Assembly: GCF_005937885.2 (NCBI RefSeq)
Contig: NZ_CP042176.1
Span: 868,001-932,000 of the forward strand
Direction of reading: 5' to 3'
Source: Bradyrhizobium sp. KBS0727
GTDB taxonomy: Bacteria > Pseudomonadota > Alphaproteobacteria > Rhizobiales > Xanthobacteraceae
Length of the DNA: 64,000 nucleotides
Shown piece after piece: positions 37,050-46,200 of the stretch. Under the pieces are notes generated by a model. It ran no database searches. It was not told the origin of the DNA and saw nothing but the letters and a program-made list of their open reading frames with translations. Made by a program: the position numbers and the translations under genes. Position 1 is the first letter of the stretch, and each line of letters begins with the position of its first letter.

Positions 37050-38279
37050 TTACTCGGCCGCCAGCGATTTCCGCTTCAGCGGCAGGCCGAGGCGTTCCCA
37101 GACCTGCAGCAGCGCGTCGGCGAGGCCGTCGATCAGGCCGTCGTCATGGTAGGGCGAGGGCGTGATCCGCAGCCGTTCGGTGCCCTTGGCAACCGTCGGA
37201 TAGTTGATCGGCTGGATGTAGACGCCGTGCTCTTCGAGCAGGATGTCGCAGGCCTGCTTGCACTTCTCGGGGTCGCCGACGAACAGCGGCACGATATGGG
37301 TATCGCTCGACATCACGGGCAGGCCGGCAGCGGTCAGGATCGCCTTGACGCGGGCGGCGCGGTCCTGGTGGCGCTCGCGCTCCCAGCTCGAGGTCTTGAG
37401 GTGGCGGATCGCCGCGGTCGCGGCCGAGCAGATCGCCGGCGGCAGCGCGGTGGTGAAGATGAAGCCCGGCGCGTAGGAGCGCACGGCATCGATGATGTCG
37501 GCATTCCCTGCGATATAGCCGCCGAGGCAGCCGAAGGCCTTGGCGAGCGTGCCTTCGAGCACGTCGATGCGGTGCATGACGCCGTCGCGTTCGGCGATGC
37601 CGCCGCCGCGCGGGCCGTACATGCCGACCGCATGGACCTCGTCGACATAGGTCATGGCGCCGTATTTCTCGGCGAGATCGCAGATTTTCGACAGCGGCGC
37701 GACGTCGCCGTCCATCGAATAGAGGCTTTCGCAGGCGATCAGCTTGGGCCGGTCGGGACCTGCCGCGATCAAGAGCTGTTCCAGGTGCTCGACGTCGTTG
37801 TGGCGGAAGATCTGGCGCTCGCAGCCGGCCTGGCGGACGCCTTCGATCATCGAATTGTGGTTCAGCGCATCCGACAGGATCAGGCAGTTCGGGATCAGCT
37901 TGGCGATGGTCGAAATGCCGGTCTGGTTCGAGACGTAGCCCGAGGTGAACAGCAGTGAGGCTTGCTTGCCGTGCAGGTCGGCCAGTTCGGCCTCCAACTG
38001 CACCAGCGGATGATGGGTGCCGGCGATGTTGCGGGTGCCGCCAGCGCCGGTACCGACGCGGGTGGCGGTCTCGACCATGGCGCCGACCACCTTGGGGTGC
38101 TGGCCCATGCCGAGATAGTCGTTGGAACACCAGATCACGACGTTGCGCGGGCCCTTCGGCGAATGCCAGAGCGCATGCGGGAACCGGCCTGCGATGCGTT
38201 CGAGGTCGGCGAAAACCCGGTAGCGCCGCTCGTCATGCAGGCGGTTGAGGGCGGCACTGAAAAATTGGCTGTAATCCAT
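37050..38279 (-). CDS. hemA: 5-Aminolevulinate synthase
   Basis: 409-residue PLP enzyme that condenses glycine with succinyl-CoA, the first step of haem synthesis by the C4 route of alphaproteobacteria. Visible are [29 protein letters not shown], the cofactor Asp in [12 protein letters not shown], and the PLP lysine in [14 protein letters not shown]. Length is typical. An FNR/FixK-type site lies about 150 bases upstream, which fits oxygen-dependent control. Neighbours are not haem genes. Confidence 0.97.
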   Translation of the reverse strand: MDYSQFFSAALNRLHDERRYRVFADLERIAGRFPHALWHSPKGPRNVVIWCSNDYLGMGQHPKVVGAMVETATRVGTGAGGTRNIAGTHHPLVQLEAELADLHGKQASLLFTSGYVSNQTGISTIAKLIPNCLILSDALNHNSMIEGVRQAGCERQIFRHNDVEHLEQLLIAAGPDRPKLIACESLYSMDGDVAPLSKICDLAEKYGAMTYVDEVHAVGMYGPRGGGIAERDGVMHRIDVLEGTLAKAFGCLGGYIAGNADIIDAVRSYAPGFIFTTALPPAICSAATAAIRHLKTSSWERERHQDRAARVKAILTAAGLPVMSSDTHIVPLFVGDPEKCKQACDILLEEHGVYIQPINYPTVAKGTERLRITPSPYHDDGLIDGLADALLQVWERLGLPLKRKSLAAE

Positions 38280-38427
38280 CGCGAGACCCGAAACGGACAG
38301 GCCGGGTTGGCCGTCCTCTTGTTAGCTCCGCCTTTTTAGAGCTTTTCCAGGTTTCGTGTCGAGCCGATTCGGGCCTCTCGGTAATGTACCGGAGGACGGG
38401 AGGGTTGCTCCGAGCGCGGAGCAAAAC

Positions 38428-38441
38428 TTGATCCCGATCAA
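38428..38441. promoter_or_regulatory. FNR/FixK-type box upstream of hemA
   Basis: TTGATCCCGATCAA is a perfect match to the TTGAT-N4-ATCAA consensus of FNR/FixK regulators. Its centre is 155 bases upstream of the hemA start codon. GTACATTA (minus strand, near 38382-38389) would be a -10 with the box centred near -60. The box is symmetrical and could also serve the divergent methyltransferase gene. Confidence 0.7.
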
Positions 38442-38561
38442 CATGCTAGGCGCGATTTGCGGCCCCGGTATTTGGCGGCCTGCGCTCACAAGCGCGTCAG
38501 GTGCTACGATCGCTTTTTCGAGCGGCTGCGAAATGCGGCCGGACTATCGCGGGAGGCCGCA

Positions 38562-39185
38562 TTGGAGCGTGAAAGCCGGCAGGCCCATTGGGAAGACGTC
38601 TACGCCAAGAAGGCGGAGAACGAGGTCAGCTGGTTTCAGGAGAATCCGGCGCCGTCGCTTGAGGCCATTGCGCTGGTTGGCGCCACCAAGGCCTCGGCCA
38701 TCGTCGATATCGGCGGCGGCGCCTCACGGTTGGTCGATCAACTGCTCGGACAAGGTTTTCAGGACGTCACCGTGCTCGACCTGTCCGGCGCTGCGCTGGA
38801 GATGGCGAAGGCACGGCTGGGCACGCAGGCCGCAAAAGCCCGATGGATCGTCGCTGACGTGACGGCCTGGCAGCCGCCGGCGACCTACGACATCTGGCAC
38901 GATCGGGCGGCATTTCACTTTCTCACCGATGCGAATGACCGCGCCGCCTATGTCGCCTGCCTCAAGCGCGGCTTGAAGCCCGGTGGGCATGCGATCATCG
39001 CCACCTTTGCGCCCGACGGCCCCGAGCGCTGCAGCGGGCTGCCGGTGGTGCGCTACGACGCCGATGGCCTCGGGCGCGAGTTCGGTCGTGAGTTCAGGCT
39101 GCTGCAGACGCGGCGCCACGAGCACGCGACGCCCTGGGGGTCGCGGCAGGTGTTCCAGTTCAGCGTGTTTCGCCGCGAGGAGTAG
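38562..39185 (+). CDS. SAM-dependent methyltransferase, class I
   Basis: 207 residues. ESRQAHWEDVYAKKAENEVSWFQ is typical of a small methyltransferase group related to thiopurine/tellurite types. The SAM-binding Gly motif is VDIGGGASRLVDQLL, followed by VTVLDLSGAALEMA and the motif IWHDRAAFHFL. The start is a TTG at 38562, with GGGAGG 5 bases upstream; the frame is open further upstream, so the start is not certain. Substrate unknown. Divergent from hemA. Confidence 0.85.
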   Translation: MERESRQAHWEDVYAKKAENEVSWFQENPAPSLEAIALVGATKASAIVDIGGGASRLVDQLLGQGFQDVTVLDLSGAALEMAKARLGTQAAKARWIVADVTAWQPPATYDIWHDRAAFHFLTDANDRAAYVACLKRGLKPGGHAIIATFAPDGPERCSGLPVVRYDADGLGREFGREFRLLQTRRHEHATPWGSRQVFQFSVFRREE

Positions 39186-39235
39186 AGGGGGATGAAATTA
39201 GGTTGGGCCGCGACGACGGACCAATTTTTTTCGCG

Positions 39236-39278
39236 TGCCCCGGACGCAAGTAGCACGAGTGCTGCGAGCCGGGGTCCA
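39236..39278. repeat. Hairpin repeat with nested palindrome
   Basis: GCCCCGGACGC...GCGAGCCGGGGTCC encloses GCACGAGTGC. It lies in the gap between two convergent genes and resembles intergenic hairpins common in Bradyrhizobium. It might stop transcription, but no T-run follows. Confidence 0.5.
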
Positions 39279-39388
39279 TTCTACTTTGCATGGGGTTGTT
39301 TTCACGATTTTGCGTCTGGACCCCCAGAACCTCCGGATGTGCTGTGCTGGCGCTCACCGCGAGCCGATTCAACTCCAACCCATCATGC

Positions 39389-40450
39389 CTAGGTGGTGCG
39401 GAACCGCAGCACGCCGTCGGTCACTTCCGAGGTCAGGCGGCCTTCGTTGAGCATGTAATTGACATGCGCGATCAGTTCGCCGGCGGCAAAGCCCATCTGG
39501 TGCACGTCGAGCTCGTATTTGTGGAACACGACCGGCACCAGTTGCCGCGAGGTTTGCGGAACCACACGGCAGGCTTCCGCAATCAGCCGGCAACGATCCT
39601 CGTGATGATCGGCCAACTGCTTGATCCGCGTCTTCAAGCCGTAAAACGGCACGCCGTGGCCGGGCAGCACCATGACGTCCCAGGGCAATGTCGTGGTCAG
39701 GCTCGCCAGCGAGGCCAGATATTCGCCGAGCGAATTCTGGTCGGGCTCGACCGCCCAGACGCTGACATTGGGCGAGATCTTGCTCAGCACCTGGTCGGCG
39801 GACAGGAACAACTTGTCGGCGGCGCAATACAGCATCACCTGATCCAGCGCGTGGCCGCCGCCGGTGATAACCTTGAAGCGCCGCGTTCCGATCGAAATCT
39901 CGTCGCCATGCGAGATGCGGTGATAGGACGGCGGCAGCACCGAAACGCGCTTCAGGTAATCCTGGCCGCGGCCGAGCAGCTTGTCGGTCAGGTCTTCGTC
40001 CATGCCGTGGCGGCGGAAGAACAGCCGCTGCGCCAGCTTGCGTTCCTCGGTGCCGCGGTTCTGGTGGTAGACCGATTGCAGATATTCGACCTGCGACATC
40101 TGTAGGGGGCAATTGAAGCGTTCGACGATCCAGCCGGCGAGGCCGACGTGATCGGGATGCGAATGGGTCACGATCAGCCGGGTGATCTTCACATGCCGGA
40201 GCGGGCCCTCGAACAGCGTGGTCCAGGCCGCGATGGTTTCCTCATTGCCGAACCCGGAATCGACCATCGCCCAGCCGTCGCCGTCGGCGAGCAGGTAGAT
40301 GTTCACGTGGTTGAGTCGGAACGGCAGCTTGAGCCGGACCCATAATACGCCGGGCATGACCTCGACGACCTGATCGTGGCCCGGGTGGTTTTCCCAGGGG
40401 TATCGCAATGCCTCGGCCGAGGACTGAACCGTGTCTGTTTTTGTATCCAT
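39389..40450 (-). CDS. MBL-fold metallo-hydrolase
   Basis: 353 residues. The metallo-beta-lactamase motif THSHPDHVGLAG (H-x-H-x-D-H) is near residue 95; further ligands are His in TGGGHALDQVMLY and Asp in LFLSADQVL, and His in LPGHGVPFYG. The C-terminal domain (about 270-353) has the winged-helix-like form of the LACTB2 group. Probable thioesterase or glyoxalase II-like hydrolase; the substrate cannot be given. Monocistronic, minus strand. Confidence 0.9.
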   Translation of the reverse strand: MDTKTDTVQSSAEALRYPWENHPGHDQVVEVMPGVLWVRLKLPFRLNHVNIYLLADGDGWAMVDSGFGNEETIAAWTTLFEGPLRHVKITRLIVTHSHPDHVGLAGWIVERFNCPLQMSQVEYLQSVYHQNRGTEERKLAQRLFFRRHGMDEDLTDKLLGRGQDYLKRVSVLPPSYHRISHGDEISIGTRRFKVITGGGHALDQVMLYCAADKLFLSADQVLSKISPNVSVWAVEPDQNSLGEYLASLASLTTTLPWDVMVLPGHGVPFYGLKTRIKQLADHHEDRCRLIAEACRVVPQTSRQLVPVVFHKYELDVHQMGFAAGELIAHVNYMLNEGRLTSEVTDGVLRFRTT

Positions 40451-40555
40451 CGCTACGGCTTAGCCGCACCAACGGCGCGGCGCTAGCCGAAAAAGCGAGG
40501 GTGGGTTTGGATAAAAGACATGGGTTGAGGGGACCTGGGCCCTCTCGATTTGAAC

Positions 40556-40661
40556 CGTCATTCCGGGGCGATGCGCAAGCATCGAACCTAAGGGGTGCAA
40601 TTGCACCCCTGGGGAATCTCGAGATTCCGGGTTCGGTCCTGCGGACCGCCCCGGAATGACG
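40556..40661. repeat. Dispersed palindrome, family A (copy 4, with inserted palindrome)
   Basis: 106-bp copy with the standard ends. It contains an extra perfect 20-bp palindrome AGGGGTGCAATTGCACCCCT (40591-40610) inserted next to the central CCGGAATC/GATTCCGG stem. It abuts the stop of the chemoreceptor gene. Confidence 0.85.
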
Positions 40662-40663
40662 AC

Positions 40664-42808
40664 TTACGCCGCCCGGATATTCGACAGGAACGCGTCGATT
40701 TCCGCGCGCAGCACGTCGGCCTCGCGGCGGAGCGCGCCGGAGGCGGTCAGTACCTCGTTGGCGGCGGTTCCGGCTTCGGTCGAGGCTGAGGAAACGCCGA
40801 CGATGTTGCTGGAGACCTCGCTGGTGCCGCCGGCGGCATGCTGGATGTTGCGCGCGATCTCGCGCGTCGCCGCACCCTGTTCCTCGACCGCGGCTGCGAT
40901 CGCGGTGGTGACGTCGTTGATCTCGCTGATCGTAGAGGAGATGCTGCGGATCGCCGATACCGCCGACGTCGTCACCGTCTGCATGCTGCCGATCTGCTGG
41001 CGGATCTCGTCGGTGGCCTTTGCGGTCTGGTTGGCGAGGCTCTTCACTTCGGACGCGACCACGGCGAATCCCCGGCCGGCTTCACCGGCGCGGGCGGCTT
41101 CGATGGTGGCGTTCAGCGCCAAGAGGTTGGTCTGCGAGGCGATAGTCTGGATCAGATCGACCACCACGCTGATGCGGCCGGCATTTTCGGCCAGCCCCTG
41201 CATGGTGGCGTCGGTGGCGCCGGCTTCCTCGACCGCCTTGCGGGCGATCTCCGCCGAGGTGACGACCTGGCGGCCGATCTCCTCGATCGAAGACGACAGT
41301 TGTTCGGTGCCCGACGACACGGTCTGCACGTTGACCGAGGTTTCCTCGGCGGCGGAAGCCACCGCGCTGACCAGCGCACTGGATTGATCCGCGGTCGTGG
41401 ACATGCTCTGCGCGGTCGTCTGCATCGAGCCCGCCGCCGACTGCAGGCTGTCGAGTGCCGTGCGAACGGTGGTTTCGAACTCGACGATGCGCGTTTCCAT
41501 CCGGGTGGCGCGTTCGGACTTGGCGATGCGGTCCTTGTCCTGGTCGGCCGAGAGCGCGCGGCCCTGGATCATGCTCTCGCGGAACACCAGGAGCGAATCG
41601 GCCATCGCCGCGATCTCGTCCGTCTGGTGGCTCTGGTAGATCTCGGATTCGAGGTCGCCGCTCGACAGCAACTGCATCGAACGCTGCAGGCTGCGGATCC
41701 GCCGCAGGATGTTGCGGCCGACATAGAGCCAGACGAACAGGATCGAGCCTATCAGCGTCAGCACGCCGAGCCCGAGCATGACCATGGTCGCCAGCGAAAT
41801 CTCCTGGCGCGCCTGCCAGGTCGAGGCGTCGGTTTCCTTGCGGACGCCGTCGACGAGCTGCTGCACGCTGATGCCGAGACCGACATTGAGCTTGCGGGTT
41901 TCCTCCAGAATGGTCTCGCCGTAGTCGATGGAGTCGAGTTCCTGCTGGCGGATCTTGAAGACGCGGGTCTTGCCTTCGCCGAGCGACAGCAGTTTCAGCG
42001 CCGCCTCGGTCAGCGCCTTGGTGCTGGCGTTCTTGGGCAGGGTCTCGAGGTTGGATTTGACGCGCGACTGCGTCTCCTTGAATTCCTTTTCGATGGCTTC
42101 CAGCGTGTCGCTGGTGTTGGCCGACAGCGCCGCCGTCATGTCTGAGGCCATCAGGTTGGTGCTGGCGATCACGTTGCCGAGCAATTCGACGTTGCGCGCC
42201 GCCTCGCTGGCATCGTCGGTCGAAAGATTGGCGGCGCCGAGCACCGCGTTGATCCGGGCCTGCGCGTCCATCATCGCCGGCGCCGAGGTGGTGACGAAAT
42301 CGGCCTGCGCCTTGCGCAAGGCGGCGTATTGCTTGTCATGCAGGGCGGCAACGTCGAGCCGCTCGCGCGCCGCCGAGCCCAGGCTCTTGATCATGTCGTC
42401 GATGTTCTTGACGGTCTCGTTGAGCGCCGCGACCACGTTCTTGTCGGCGCCGAGCTCGATGATCTCGCCGAGTTTCTGCAGCGCCAGTGTCTGGGTTTCC
42501 TTCATCTTCTTGGAGCGTTCGTTCAGCGCCTCCTCGCTGCGCGAGGCCAGCAGCGCCGGCCCCTGGCTGGCAAGGCTCGCGCTCTGCGCCGAGAGCTGCA
42601 GGCTGGCGGCGAGGCGGGGGATATCCCGTCCGCTGAGGTCGACCATGGTTCCGCCGAGACGTCCGAGCACCAGGCCGGCGCCGGCGCTGATGACGATCGC
42701 CATGCCGGCGATGACGGCGAAGGCGACGAACAGGCTGCCCCTGACGCCGAACCGCGGAAAGCTGAAACCCTTGAGTTTGAATTTGCCTATTCTGAACCGA
42801 AACGCCAT
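40664..42808 (-). CDS. Methyl-accepting chemotaxis protein
   Basis: 714 residues. TM1 is about 25-50 ([24 protein letters not shown]) and TM2 about 335-360 ([22 protein letters not shown]). Between them is a long helical periplasmic sensor with coiled-coil character. A HAMP linker and an MCP signalling domain (about 440-700) follow, with the hairpin tip [30 protein letters not shown]. No C-terminal NWETF-like tether is present. The ligand is unknown. No other che genes are in the window. Confidence 0.95.
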   Translation of the reverse strand: MAFRFRIGKFKLKGFSFPRFGVRGSLFVAFAVIAGMAIVISAGAGLVLGRLGGTMVDLSGRDIPRLAASLQLSAQSASLASQGPALLASRSEEALNERSKKMKETQTLALQKLGEIIELGADKNVVAALNETVKNIDDMIKSLGSAARERLDVAALHDKQYAALRKAQADFVTTSAPAMMDAQARINAVLGAANLSTDDASEAARNVELLGNVIASTNLMASDMTAALSANTSDTLEAIEKEFKETQSRVKSNLETLPKNASTKALTEAALKLLSLGEGKTRVFKIRQQELDSIDYGETILEETRKLNVGLGISVQQLVDGVRKETDASTWQARQEISLATMVMLGLGVLTLIGSILFVWLYVGRNILRRIRSLQRSMQLLSSGDLESEIYQSHQTDEIAAMADSLLVFRESMIQGRALSADQDKDRIAKSERATRMETRIVEFETTVRTALDSLQSAAGSMQTTAQSMSTTADQSSALVSAVASAAEETSVNVQTVSSGTEQLSSSIEEIGRQVVTSAEIARKAVEEAGATDATMQGLAENAGRISVVVDLIQTIASQTNLLALNATIEAARAGEAGRGFAVVASEVKSLANQTAKATDEIRQQIGSMQTVTTSAVSAIRSISSTISEINDVTTAIAAAVEEQGAATREIARNIQHAAGGTSEVSSNIVGVSSASTEAGTAANEVLTASGALRREADVLRAEIDAFLSNIRAA

Positions 42809-42940
42809 CTGTCCGCCGCCCCCGACTACGCTACCTTGGGATGTTTCCTCGCGCGGCAGTATCGAGGTACCCGGTTAACAAGTCGGGAAAACGCGAGCGT
42901 TTTTCGGGATTTTTCGGATGCGACAGGGTTTTAGACGCGG

Positions 42941-42978
42941 CCAAAACGACGAAGGGCCGGCATGAAGCCGGCCCTTCC
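42941..42978 (-). terminator. Terminator after the porin-like gene
   Basis: On the minus strand GGAAGGGCCGGC, loop TTCAT, GCCGGCCCTTC, then GTCGTTTT. It lies about 30 bases after the stop of the outer-membrane protein gene. Confidence 0.75.
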
Positions 42979-43009
42979 AATCTGTTGCGCAACCTCCCGC
43001 TGAGGGCGA

Positions 43010-43732
43010 TCAGTAACGTGCGACGACCGGGCCGCCGATGTTGAAGCGGTAGTTGACGCCGACTTTCAGCGTGTGCTCGTCGTTGCGCCAGCTGCCGAAC
43101 GGCGCCAGCACGCCCGGGGTCACGAAACGGGTGCTGCCGAAATCGTAGTACATGTACTCGGCCTTGGCCGACCAGTTCGGCGCGAACATGTATTCGAGGC
43201 CGGCGCCGACGGTGTAGCCGTTGCTGTGGTTCTTATCCAACGTGAAGGGGACGTTGGCGCCCAGGAGGGTCAGCGTGTCACGGTTGTCGGAATAGGCGTA
43301 GCCGCCTTTGACATAGACCAGACCCGGACCCCAGGTGTAGCCGACGCGGCCGGTGATCGAGCCGAGGCCGCGCTGGTTGTTGTTGTAGATGGCGCCGCCC
43401 GGAAACGTCGCATTGACGAAGTTGCCGCTGAGCCAGCTGTACTGGCCCTCGACGCCGAGAACCCAGTTCGGAGCGAACTGGTAGTCGGCGCCGGCCTGCA
43501 AACCGCCGAGGAACCGGGCGCTGTAGTCGCTCAGCACCAGGCCGTTGAAATTGTTGCTGCCGGCGAAGGCGCCGCCGATGTGACCGCCGATGTAGAAGCC
43601 GGTCCAGTTGTAGATCGGCGCGACGTAGGCCGGCGCCTTGTTGTTGTAATAGGGCCGCGCGCCGAGATCGGCGCCAAGGGCCGGGGCGGCGAACGCTGCG
43701 AGAGCCACGGTGGCGAGCAGGAACTTCTTCAT
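43010..43732 (-). CDS. Outer membrane beta-barrel protein (Omp25/RopB type)
   Basis: 240 residues with signal peptide MKKFLLATVALAAFAAPALGA. The mature protein starts DLGARPYYNNKAPAYVAPIYNWTGFYIGGHIGGAF, the classic alphaproteobacterial 8-stranded barrel opening. Alternating aromatic strands follow, ending FNIGGPVVARY with a terminal aromatic as expected for BamA-dependent insertion. Start ATG at 43732 follows GGAGA. Probably structural or surface-exposed; specific role unknown. Monocistronic with its own terminator. Confidence 0.93.
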   Translation of the reverse strand: MKKFLLATVALAAFAAPALGADLGARPYYNNKAPAYVAPIYNWTGFYIGGHIGGAFAGSNNFNGLVLSDYSARFLGGLQAGADYQFAPNWVLGVEGQYSWLSGNFVNATFPGGAIYNNNQRGLGSITGRVGYTWGPGLVYVKGGYAYSDNRDTLTLLGANVPFTLDKNHSNGYTVGAGLEYMFAPNWSAKAEYMYYDFGSTRFVTPGVLAPFGSWRNDEHTLKVGVNYRFNIGGPVVARY

Positions 43733-43952
43733 GATCTTGGTCTCCGAAAGGGTTGGGAGACACCGCGTGCGGGCGTCGTCCATGGCCGGCAGTTAGACAG
43801 CTTTTGAATAAAATGCTGTCACTGGCCGGACACAGTGGATGGCAACCCAACCCATTGGCGGATAAACGTTTTTCGTACTTAACAGAGGCCTAATCAAAGC
43901 TGAAGAAAGGCTTAATTTTCGTAGCCCCCACGGGCCTCCCGGCAAGCTTTGT

Positions 43953-44273
43953 TTAACCAATGCGCCGCCGCACGTCGCCGCGCATCTGCTCGCGGAAGGC
44001 TTGCCGGCGGGCAGGGCGGTCCTTCACCGCAACGTCGTGGCGGTCGAACACGTTGAACATGTCGAGGATCGGATAGTGGTCGCTGGCCATCGCCAGGATC
44101 CGAAGCAGTTCAGCGACCGGCCCGCTCGGACCCGAGACTTCCCATTTGCGGATGGTGTTGGCGCCGCCCTCTTCCGGCAGCCCGCAGAGTTTTGCCATGT
44201 CGGCCACCGTCAGCTTCTGGCCGATGGCCTCACCGAGATGTTCGCGCAGTTTCTTCAATTCCGGGCCGGTCAC
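43953..44273 (-). CDS. Putative HTH DNA-binding protein
   Basis: 106 residues. About 1-60 look like an XRE/YiaG-type helix-turn-helix: TGPELKKLREHLGEAIGQKLTVADMAKLCGLPEEGGANTIRKWE, with the usual terminal Trp-Glu. The remainder is basic and Arg-rich (KDRPARRQAFREQMRGDVRRRI). A GTG at 44273 preceded by GGAGAAACC is chosen; the open frame extends 14 codons further without a ribosome site. Targets unknown; divergent from a small membrane-protein gene. Confidence 0.75.
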   Translation of the reverse strand: MTGPELKKLREHLGEAIGQKLTVADMAKLCGLPEEGGANTIRKWEVSGPSGPVAELLRILAMASDHYPILDMFNVFDRHDVAVKDRPARRQAFREQMRGDVRRRIG

Positions 44274-44371
44274 GGTTTCTCCGTTCAAGCGATTTCTGTG
44301 AAGTGCGTCACACACGGCGCGCGGGGGTGCAAGCTATACGCAGCGCGTTCGTTACCCAAGAGGAGGCCACC

Positions 44372-44617
44372 ATGCGCCGGTTGATCGAAAGCCTTACCCC
44401 CGGCGACCATATCTACTGGAGATGGGTCGGCGGCATGTTCGCTCTTTATGTTGTGCTGATGATCGCGGCGGCAGGTGTATTCGTCCATCACGAATCATCC
44501 CGAAAGCTGGCGCAGGAAGCCGCCATGACTGTGGCAATCGACGCCAAACTGCGCTCGATCGTGCAGACCTCGATCCAGGCCCCGATAGCGCCGCACCGCG
44601 TCGCCGACAACTATTGA
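44372..44617 (+). CDS. Small single-pass membrane protein
   Basis: 81 residues. Start ATG at 44372 with a strong AAGAGGAGG upstream. MRRLIESLTPGDHIYWRWVGG is followed by one membrane helix (MFALYVVLMIAAAGVFVHH) and a polar tail. No family recognised. The strong ribosome site supports it as real. Confidence 0.7.
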   Translation: MRRLIESLTPGDHIYWRWVGGMFALYVVLMIAAAGVFVHHESSRKLAQEAAMTVAIDAKLRSIVQTSIQAPIAPHRVADNY

Positions 44618-44631
44618 AACCAGTCGGCGCT

Positions 44632-46101
44632 TCAGGCGCCGATCGCGTTCTGCGCCACGACCTCACGGTAAAACGCCGCGCTGAGCTTCGCAGTCCGGGC
44701 CTGGGTCTCGAAATCGACGTGGTAGAGCCCAAAACGCTTTTCGAAACCGAAGATCCACTCGAAATTGTCCATCAGGCTCCACAGGAAATAGCCGCGAACC
44801 GGCACGCCCTCGGCGGTCGCGCGCTGCAACTGCCGGAGATAGTTGCGCAGGAACATGATGCGATCGAGATCGTAGACCTGGCCGTCGGCTGAAAGCTTGT
44901 CCTCCGACGAGGTGCCGTTCTCGCTGATGTAGATGGTGTCGATGTTCCAGATTTTGGCGGCCAGCCGCGGCGCCCAATAGATGACTTCCGGACCGACCCG
45001 CAGCCACTCCGAATTCATGTGCGGAAACGAAGCGGGGAACGGCAGGACTTTCCAGCCCGGCTTCTGGTCGGAGGCGGTGATGTAGAATTGCGGCGCGTAG
45101 ATATTGAGGCCGACGAAATCGTTCTTGGCGCCAATGATCTTCAGTTGCTCGGCGGTGAATTTCGGGGCGTCCTTGCCGGAATATGCGAGGAAGCCGTCGG
45201 TGTACTTGCCCTCCAGCATGACGCCGAGGAGGCCAGCGTTCAGTTCGCGCGTCGCCATCTCGGCGGCGCGGACGTTGTCCGGCGTGTCGAACGCGGGCAC
45301 GCAGGCCGCGATATTCTCGGCCGGGCCCACCTTAGTGCCGGCGCGCGCGTGAGCGCGGATCGCCTGCACGGCGAGGCCGTGCGCCAGCACGACGTGATGC
45401 CGCGCCTGGTTCAGTTCGGCGGCCGGCAGTTTGAGGCCGGGCGCGTCGATGCCCCATCCGTAACCGAAGTTGAGGAAACGTCCGGCTTCGTTGAGCGTGA
45501 AGATGTTCTTCACCCGGTCGCTCAGGCGCTCCGCCACATAGCCCGCGTAATCGGCGAACGCCTTTGAGGTGTCGCTGGATCGCCAGCCGCCGACCCGGTC
45601 CTCGAGCGCCTGCGGCAGGTCCCAATGATAAAGCGTCGCGTAAGGCTCGATGCCGTTGGCGAGCAGTTCGTCGATCAGGCGGTTGTAGAAGTCGAGGCCC
45701 TTGGGGTTGGGGGCGCCGGTGCCGTCCGGAAATATCCGCGGCCACGCGATCGAGAATCGATAGGCCTTGACCCCGAGCGATTTGATCAGGCCGACGTCTT
45801 CCTTGTAGCGGTGATAGTGATCGTTGGCGCGGTCGGCGTTGGTGTGATCCTCGATTCTGCCCGGCGAGTGCGCAAAGGTGTCCCAGATCGAGCGGCCGCG
45901 GCCGTCCTCGTTGACCGCGCCCTCGATCTGATAGGCCGAGGTGGCGGTGCCCCACAGGAAGTCCTTCGGGAAGCTGGCAGCCGCGTGCCGGTCCACCGCC
46001 GGCACGGGCTGGCTCTCCACGGTATTCGCCGCGGCCGCCACTCCGAGCGCGGAAAGGCCGGCAAGCTTGCCGAACTGGCGGCGCGAGAATTTTCCGAACA
46101 T
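44632..46101 (-). CDS. Exported beta-glucosidase, glycoside hydrolase family 1
   Basis: 489 residues. A twin-arginine signal is present (SRRQFGKLAGLSALGVAAAA), so export of a folded enzyme by Tat is expected. The GH1 domain starts FPKDFLWGTATSAYQIEGAV. The acid/base region reads FTLNEAGRFLNFGYGWG, where most GH1 enzymes have T-F/L-N-E-P, so Pro is replaced by Ala. The nucleophile is IYISENGTSSEDK. LWSLMDNFEWIFGFEKRFGLYHVDF closes the barrel. The second of two ATGs fits the GGAG spacing better. Lies downstream of a GH16 gene on the same strand. Confidence 0.9.
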   Translation of the reverse strand: MFGKFSRRQFGKLAGLSALGVAAAANTVESQPVPAVDRHAAASFPKDFLWGTATSAYQIEGAVNEDGRGRSIWDTFAHSPGRIEDHTNADRANDHYHRYKEDVGLIKSLGVKAYRFSIAWPRIFPDGTGAPNPKGLDFYNRLIDELLANGIEPYATLYHWDLPQALEDRVGGWRSSDTSKAFADYAGYVAERLSDRVKNIFTLNEAGRFLNFGYGWGIDAPGLKLPAAELNQARHHVVLAHGLAVQAIRAHARAGTKVGPAENIAACVPAFDTPDNVRAAEMATRELNAGLLGVMLEGKYTDGFLAYSGKDAPKFTAEQLKIIGAKNDFVGLNIYAPQFYITASDQKPGWKVLPFPASFPHMNSEWLRVGPEVIYWAPRLAAKIWNIDTIYISENGTSSEDKLSADGQVYDLDRIMFLRNYLRQLQRATAEGVPVRGYFLWSLMDNFEWIFGFEKRFGLYHVDFETQARTAKLSAAFYREVVAQNAIGA

Positions 46102-46117
46102 CATGTCTCCGTCAGTA

Positions 46118-46152
46118 AAGCGTTTTCCAGCGAAGTGGAAACCGGTTCGCGT
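46118..46152. repeat. Dispersed element, family C (copy 2, short form)
   Basis: AAGCGTTTTCCAGCGAAGTG followed directly by GAAACCGGTTCGCG. Same flanks as the copy at 20357, without its 25-base centre. Confidence 0.7.
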
Positions 46153-46171
46153 CAAGAAAACGCGTCAAATT

Positions 46172-46200
46172 AAAAAAGCTAGAGCCGTTTCGGCTCTAGC
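46172..46200 (-). terminator. Terminator overlapping the GH16 stop codon
   Basis: Minus strand: GCTAGAGCC, GAAAC loop, GGCTCTAGC, then TTTTTT. The stop codon TAG (46198-46196) lies inside the first stem arm, so a terminating ribosome would cover the hairpin. Confidence 0.8.

Noticed and set aside
35717..37165. Plus-strand open frame of 482 codons over the hybrid kinase
   Set aside because: Shadow of the kinase gene, crossing its start and the hemA 3' end; no family features.
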